From: Trichuris trichiura
Lineage: Eukaryota; Nematoda; Enoplea; Trichinellida; Trichuridae
DNA: 64,000 nt
Direction of reading: 5' to 3'
Assembly: GCA_037903355.1 (NCBI GenBank)
Contig: JBAJFE010000004.1
Span: 1,302,001-1,366,000 of the forward strand
The position numbers and the translations under genes were made by a program. Shown one piece after another: positions 58,489-64,000 of the stretch (its first letter is position 1; each line of letters opens with the position of its first letter). Below the pieces are notes generated by a model. The model was given only the letters and a program-made list of their open reading frames with translations, was not told the DNA's origin and searched no databases.

Positions 58489-59813
58489 TTATTTAGCAAA
58501 CTTGTCATAGATGCCAAAGCCAATTGCCAACAAGCCATTCCCTCCTAAACAAAGAGCAATAAAGGCTCCTACTGCCCAAGCGGTTCCAAGAGAAACGGCA
58601 AGAGCAATGCTAAGGCCAATTCCACCTATCAGCAGGATACTACCAAAGATAATGCTGAGCAGACTAGTCTCTTTCTTCCATTTTTCACAATAGATGGAGT
58701 ATTCTTCTTCGTCCTCTCTTTTGCTTTCAGTAAGGCTGGTGACACTTTTATTGAGCGCTTGTGGATCTTCCATTTTCATGTCATGCCATGTTAGGTTAAA
58801 GGCTTCCCTCATCTTTGTTAGCCCATGTCTACACAGCTTTTTAGTCTTCTTGCATGGTACTACGAACATCTCCAATTCAACCCATGCGTTGTCCGTCTCC
58901 AAAATAGAGGGTAAACTGCCTCCTACTAACTAAAAGAGAATTTGTCAAGCCGGACGCCATGTAAGCCTACTTTAACTACTGGTAAAACTACAGCACCAGC
59001 ACATGTTTATTACTTAACTAGTTTGAATTCATGAATGATCATGTTCAGACCCGTGAGGCAGCACAATGAATTATCCATCAATACTAAAGCAAATGACCCT
59101 GCGTACACATAAGATTTGTATGAACTATGAAACATGCAACTATTTAGTTTTTCGTGAGTAACACGCGTAAAAAGCAGTTGATCTAATGTCTCTGTGCAAC
59201 AGTAATGAAGTTTAGCATTGTTTTCAAGAGCAAAACTAGTTTTAGACAAGGTTAGTTTAATAGATACGTTAGCTGACTTTGATGGTTTCTAGTGTAATCA
59301 TTAGCTGTTAGTGTGACAATTTAGAAATTTGTTATGCTCTTAATAAGTCAATTGTTACCTTAACAAATCGTTTCCTTGCATTTTTTAAGATTTTGTCAAC
59401 CCTTCCCTCTTCAGGGAACTCTTGCCTTAAGCTCTCTTTAATGAGCTTCAACGGTAGATCTGCAAATGCTTGTTCTTCAGGATTGCTGATGTGTCCCTGA
59501 AAAACGGTGCTTTTACATAAAGCAATGGGATCCCGGAGTGTTACCGTAATAAACCCATCTCCATAGGAGTCTGTGTTAGATTTTTTCAGCACTAACACAT
59601 TAGTTCCATTTTCCCTAAAATTATGAAACGTGTTACGCGAATAGACAACTTAGAGATCTGTATTTCGCTTTGCAGAAATCAAAACCATTGACCTATGGAG
59701 AATGCCATGTGCCATTTTACACAAAGGATAAAGGATACTGCTAATGTTGTTATTATTATTACTATTATTATTATTATTTTCTTTTTTCTTTTTTTCTTTC
59801 TTTTTTCTTCTTC

Positions 59814-59878
<65 letters not shown>

Positions 59879-60855
59879 GTGAATGAATATTAAAAATTGA
59901 AACAGGAAAAATGTACATTTCACCTTACTCTTCAAGTTTCACTCATCTATTCTGACAGAATGTTGACGGAAGTAACTGTCATAAAGTAGACTCACCATAT
60001 GAATATCACGCTCCTCATATGGTTTGGACCGTAACGCGGAAGTAGGCCTCGGCCAGTTAGGCCAGTTCTTCCCGCTGGATTTAAGGGAAAGCCGTCCCGT
60101 ACTTCGTAGGTGAGATTTTCACCGCAGCAGTTCAATCTTTTTCGATATACTGTCCCATCAATTTCATTGAATTTTGGGTGAAAGCCAGGGGTCCTATTGT
60201 AGTAACGTGGGTGAAGTATCAAGAAAAGTTGAACTGATTACCCGATGGGGCGATCACATTGACGAAAGTAACATGATTCGTTCCAAAGTTTTGGACTGTA
60301 CCTAAAATATTGTCGTTTCCATGGTCTTCGATAAGGCGGCACTACTGGAGCCTGTTTCAAAGACATTTATGAATTTTTTTGTTATAAAAAGACTTACTCT
60401 TGGTTTCTTTATTTTATTATCAAGGCTGCACGCGAGCGAGTTGGGTTCCTGAAACGTGTTCATAGTTATTCTCTGATTTGCGTCTCTTAAAGCTTTTGAA
60501 GAGGAGCGCGTCAGCCCCAAAACCTTTGCCTAATAAAAAATAAGAAAACTAACGGATGCTAATGCGTATCTTAAATGAAAACTCTAAAGTACATCTGCAC
60601 ACATTCTTTTTAGCTGCTCCAGCAAACGACAAGTAAAAGGCAAATTTTTTCACCACTGATTAAATGACAACGTTATGGTAATGTAGTTTTAGTACGTTGT
60701 TATATTCGTCTCAGTGAAAACGAATGCTGTGGCGACCTTTTTAATCTTAATACTTTGGAAGTCAGGGCAGTTTTTATAGCATCACTCACTTCGCGTCCAT
60801 CTGCTTCGTACAACACGCAAACGGCGATACACAGCAACAATTGCTTAAGGATCAT
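58489..60855 (-). CDS. NUDT9-like membrane protein C
   Basis: Seven exons: 60855-60790, 60529-60398, 60351-60242, 60193-59996, 59614-59545, 59496-59359 and 58929-58489; 384 residues. Signal peptide [20 protein letters not shown]. Exon 3 reads [20 protein letters not shown], with C-x4-C (SCYFRQC). Exon 4 reads [17 protein letters not shown] and [20 protein letters not shown], the closest of the three to NUDT9. Exon 6 reads [11 protein letters not shown] and [10 protein letters not shown] at the Nudix box; only part of the REx2EE pattern is left. Exon 7 reads [15 protein letters not shown], then two hydrophobic stretches ([20 protein letters not shown] and [20 protein letters not shown]) and YDKFAK at the end. 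Confidence 0.88.
59747..59878. repeat. (ATT)n microsatellite with pyrimidine tract
   Basis: ATT runs on both sides of a TTTCTT-rich tract. It is just downstream of exon 5's donor-side neighbourhood in NUDT9-like C intron 4. The poly-Tyr/Ile open frame here is an artefact. Confidence 0.95.
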
Positions 60856-60890
60856 AATGATGCAACATGATGAAATATTTTGCTAAGCGC

Positions 60891-60899
60891 TTTTATATA
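60891..60899 (-). promoter_or_regulatory. TATA box of NUDT9-like C
   Basis: TATATAAAA on the minus strand, 36-44 bases before the ATG at 60855. Confidence 0.55.
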
Positions 60900-63072
60900 C
60901 AGAAGAAGATGCGTAGGCAGCCACATGGTGAACGAACAAACGTCTGAACGCTACGCAGCTGTAGACTAGACTTTATGCTCAGCATTCTTATAGCTCAACA
61001 TGAAGTAGGCCTACAAACTATTTGTCAAAAATATTTTGCTTTTCACAAATTAACGTTTCGGCTGGACATGTTACGACTGTTGACAAAGCCATGGCAATCG
61101 AACGCAAAAAATTATTTTTCCTTTAGAATGCAGCCTCATTTTCCTCAAAAAGGTTTGTCAAAGAAGCATTGTTTACATACGCACTCAAGCTTTGAAAAAC
61201 TCATTAGCCTATCAGATCGATTTCTATTTGTTCGTTGAAAGGTATTTGGTATGTGCTTTCAGGAAGTACGTTTGCAATGTTTACCTTTCAGCATTTTGTA
61301 GTATTGAAACAACGTACAGTGAGAGGGCTCGTTGACGTCTTCGCACTACGTCGCTGACGACAGGAATACCACTGCTTATTAATTATATATCGTAATTAAT
61401 CTTTCCTTAAAAGGAGGAACAGACATTAGTCGATTACTCTTTATTCAGCAGAGGGTCTTTTTCACACACTCAAAGTCTTATTTGATTTACTGAGTCAACG
61501 ATGCAAGCTTAGTTGAGAGAAGGAAAGTGAACCCGTATCACATTACAAGATTCACATCTTCCCGTATGACGGAGGGGAGATACTTTTACTTTGACAACCA
61601 ATTTTACATGCAAGTCAGTAGTGCTCCTATGGGTGGTAGCGCTTTGACTGCAGTTTTTGTTGAAAGCCTAAAACGTGAATCCTTCAGAATGGTGATTACA
61701 GAAGTTGCTTCACGTCTTTTTAAGCGTTGGATTGATGACATCATTGCAATTTTGCAAAATGGCAGGGTTGCTCATTTTCTGATTTTTTGAACAGTATTTT
61801 TCCTAGTCGCGTTGTGTTTACTATGGCGGTTCTATTTTTTGACGTCCTCATTAGGGAAACAGAGGATGCTTTAAAAATTAAAGTTTATGGGAAATCAACG
61901 TATGCTAATCATTATCTTCATTTTCACTTCCACCACCCGCTGTCCGTACTGCGTGGCATCCTTTAAGGCGAGGCCTGTAGAGTACCCAGCTTACTTAATC
62001 CTGAATTTCTCCACTATGAAATAAACTACATTCGAGCAGTTTTTATAAGAAATAGTTATTCACACTTTGTCTCACACAACGGAAATATTCTTTGTTTTAT
62101 TTTTCCATATTCTGTAGAATTAGGTGAAAAAATCTTAGGGCTAGCTTGACATTTATATTTCAAAGTTTATTTTAAAAGTCCTCCTAATCTACGTTCGCTC
62201 CTTTGTAACGATAAGCTAAATCTTCCTGTCAGCAAAGAAACATGCCTCGTCTATATAATTCAACGTGCATGCTAAAACTAACGAGCTCTGGACCTGTTGA
62301 GTCAAGCTTTGACCTGTTGTGGTTGACTCCTACGTGGCCAGGGTTACATCAGAGTATCCTCCGCACTGTCATCTTCAATGGAAGCACATCGCGAAGTGAC
62401 AGGGAAATCACCAAACTTAGCCAATATATTAATACTGGCTTTAAGATGTAAGGGTATTTGATGACGTTTTTGCCAGGACTCAAATATTTACATATGTTAC
62501 ATTCAATGTCTGAGACGCCAGCTTTCTATAGAATGTTTGACGTTTATTGACAAAATACGAAATGTCTGTATTATTTAGTATGATACAAACATTCCTTGAG
62601 CATTCTGTACAATGCCTACGCTTTATATAGAACGCCAAATAACATCTTGACAGTGCAGGCTTTGGTCTTGTCGCTTACGATCCCGCACACCTGCGGAGAA
62701 AAGTGTGCTGTTTTCTTGCTGCTTTTTGGCTATCTTGTCCATTGCTTTTGGCTTAGGCTTAGGTTAAGGAAAAACATAATACAAGACAAGGCTCTAATAC
62801 CGGAGCACTCAATTTTCCTCGCATTCTTGACGGCTACTTTGTCCCAGCCTGGGCTTAGCCTGAGCTAGCATGTAAAGACAGGATGGCCGGCAAAGTGGTG
62901 GGAAAAGGCTCAGTTCAGTTCTCACTATAAGCTTTCACAGGTATAGCTGAAAGGATGCCTAAGAAATGTATGGAATGGATATTACATGTTTCATATACTT
63001 ATTAAAGATTTTGGGCATTCTAGAGAATGCCTGATTTCAAACGTTGCCTGTAACATAGCTAACGTAATCCAG
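60900..63072. other. Intergenic with a Penelope relic and TTAGGC-like repeat
   Basis: Apart from the reverse-transcriptase relic (61430-62270), no gene is seen. A GGCTTAGGCTTAGG stretch and CAGGATGGCCGGCA lie at 62750-62895. Confidence 0.45.
61430..62270 (+). pseudogene. Penelope-like reverse transcriptase relic, second lineage
   Basis: 61527-61790 reads FDNQFYMQVSSAPMGGSALT (motif B) and LFKRWIDDIIAIL (YVDD replaced by WIDD). Later frames read FFDVLIRETEDALKIKVYGK and ELGEKILGLA, interrupted by stops and shifts. It is clearly diverged from the intact 11-13.5 kb element, so at least two Penelope lineages occur here. A degenerate GCTGACGACAGG (61352) lies just upstream. Confidence 0.75.
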
Positions 63073-63305
63073 TCGTTTCGTTGCCCATTTTTGCTGTTCC
63101 TAAAGCGAACAGCTGCCTTGGTATGCAAGACGACTATGCCTTCACGCCGTATCAATATCATGTCTACTTTTTATTTGAGTACAACAAATGGCGAAGTGCA
63201 TGCTTTATTCACCAATGGAAATGTATAAGTAGCATCAATAAGACTGCAGGGTTGGAGCGTGGAGAACCGAACTTCGTCGTCAACGTCCACGACGGAACTG
63301 GCGAG
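63073..63305 (+). CDS. Single exon of an uncharacterised cysteine-containing protein
   Basis: A 233-bp piece with acceptor ATCCAG and donor GAG|GTACTG is open in one frame throughout. Motifs: FAVPKANSCLGMQDDYAF, YFLFEYNKWRSACFIHQWKC and GEPNFVVNVHDGTGE. The tyrosine/phenylalanine run before ACFIHQWKC faintly recalls a Kunitz domain, but the full cysteine pattern is missing. Partner exons were not found; they could lie beyond the window. Confidence 0.35.
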
Positions 63306-64000
63306 GTACTGCAAATTTCATGTTTCACAATTTTCAAAAAATATACTTTTGAAAACTGAATTTCAGCCATAGCGACACGGGATGAAGTTATACGGCCGTG
63401 TTTTAAAACATTACGCTTGCGTACGGTAAAGGTACCTGACTTTCTTTCTTTTCTTCCCTATATTTCCTTTTATCCAAATCCTTGAATGGTAATATTTATG
63501 AGCTAATCATCTATGCGTTTAAATTTCGTTTTACCTTGTTATAGTTTTCATATTTTTCTATGTCCTGCTTTCTTGTAGACTGAATGAAAGAGCTTGCACA
63601 TAAAGAATAGAATTTTTTGTTTAAAGTACTATCCAGCAACACCCACCACTGGGGACGGCACAAGGCTGGCACTGAAACCTTCATGTTAACTACAGAGTCG
63701 GTTAACTGAATGATTTCAGGTTGCCAGTGAAGTTAAAATCACAAGGAGAACTGTTTAAAAACACGCAATCTTTAAAGGGTACATTCTACCTTTGCCAAAC
63801 TTCAGAATGGAAACAAATTGGCTAAATATGCCCAATAGTGCGTCAGTTGCATGAATGACTCCGAAGTACCAATCGATGAGTAATCGTTTGCGGGATAGTA
63901 GTGGTACTTAAATGATTACAGCAAACAATTTTATTTTGCACTTCAACACTTCACGTTTTTATTCAATATGTTTGCCGTGAAGACCTGCGCCAAGCACAAA
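63306..64000. other. No feature recognised
   Basis: The right edge of the window. The start (63370-63430) carries a TTATACGGCCGTG stretch like the sequence after the inverted dimers at 37843 and 55927; nothing else is seen. Confidence 0.4.

Noticed and set aside
1..64000. tRNA genes, spliced-leader RNA genes, CRISPR arrays, bacterial operon signals
   Set aside because: No convincing tRNA box pair, leader sequence or spaced direct-repeat array was seen by eye, and the gene structure is eukaryotic. A tRNA or covariance scan could still find something I missed.

Overview
This is eukaryotic nuclear DNA. The genes are split by many short introns (about 50-60 bp, GT..AG) and a few introns of 1-4 kb that hold nearly all of the repeats. 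A nematode is the best inference, probably of the Trichuris/Trichinella side of the phylum. The reasons are compact neighbouring housekeeping genes, 3' splice sites placed 2-28 bases before start codons (as expected for trans-splicing), Penelope-like retroelements, and a secreted two-domain trypsin-like protein with serine-rich linkers. The species cannot be named from the sequence alone.

Left part (1-36 kb), conserved genes: a patatin-like lipase of the ATGL/brummer type (1-1751, minus, runs off the window), PDRG1 prefoldin-like protein (3435-3904, plus), Mediator subunit MED18 (4022-4661, minus), a DPY19 C-mannosyltransferase (4783-9064, plus), COQ7 (10302-14314, minus), a TMEM94-like protein (14443-22346, minus), an unrecognised gene (23331-24077, minus), casein kinase 1 delta/epsilon (24191-29649, plus) and a short-chain dehydrogenase/reductase (33083-35851, plus). 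Mobile DNA sits in their introns. A Penelope-like element with a continuous reverse transcriptase/GIY-YIG frame and a 13-bp target duplication lies in COQ7. A pogo/Tigger-like DNA transposon with paired termini lies in the casein kinase gene. Tandem repeats and triplet microsatellites lie in the TMEM94-like gene.

Right part (36-64 kb) is more AT-rich and looks lineage-specific. Three minus-strand paralogues (36867-40048, 51564-55200, 58489-60855) share a seven-exon structure. They encode a signal peptide, a NUDT9/TRPM2-NUDT9H-like domain whose Nudix catalytic box has decayed, and a C-terminal membrane hairpin. I regard this as the most interesting system in the window. Between copies A and B lie a U6 snRNA gene (42445-42550) and a plus-strand secreted gene (45072-48610) with two trypsin-like domains that have lost catalytic residues. 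The rest is intergenic DNA with Penelope relics.

A second theme is a family of about ten hammerhead-ribozyme-like motifs (CTGANGA, stem, GAAA). One lies at the 3' end of the Penelope element, others are solo, and two are inverted dimers. Several lie in sense orientation inside host introns. Exon models were made by eye from frame, homology recalled from memory and splice signals; no search was run.
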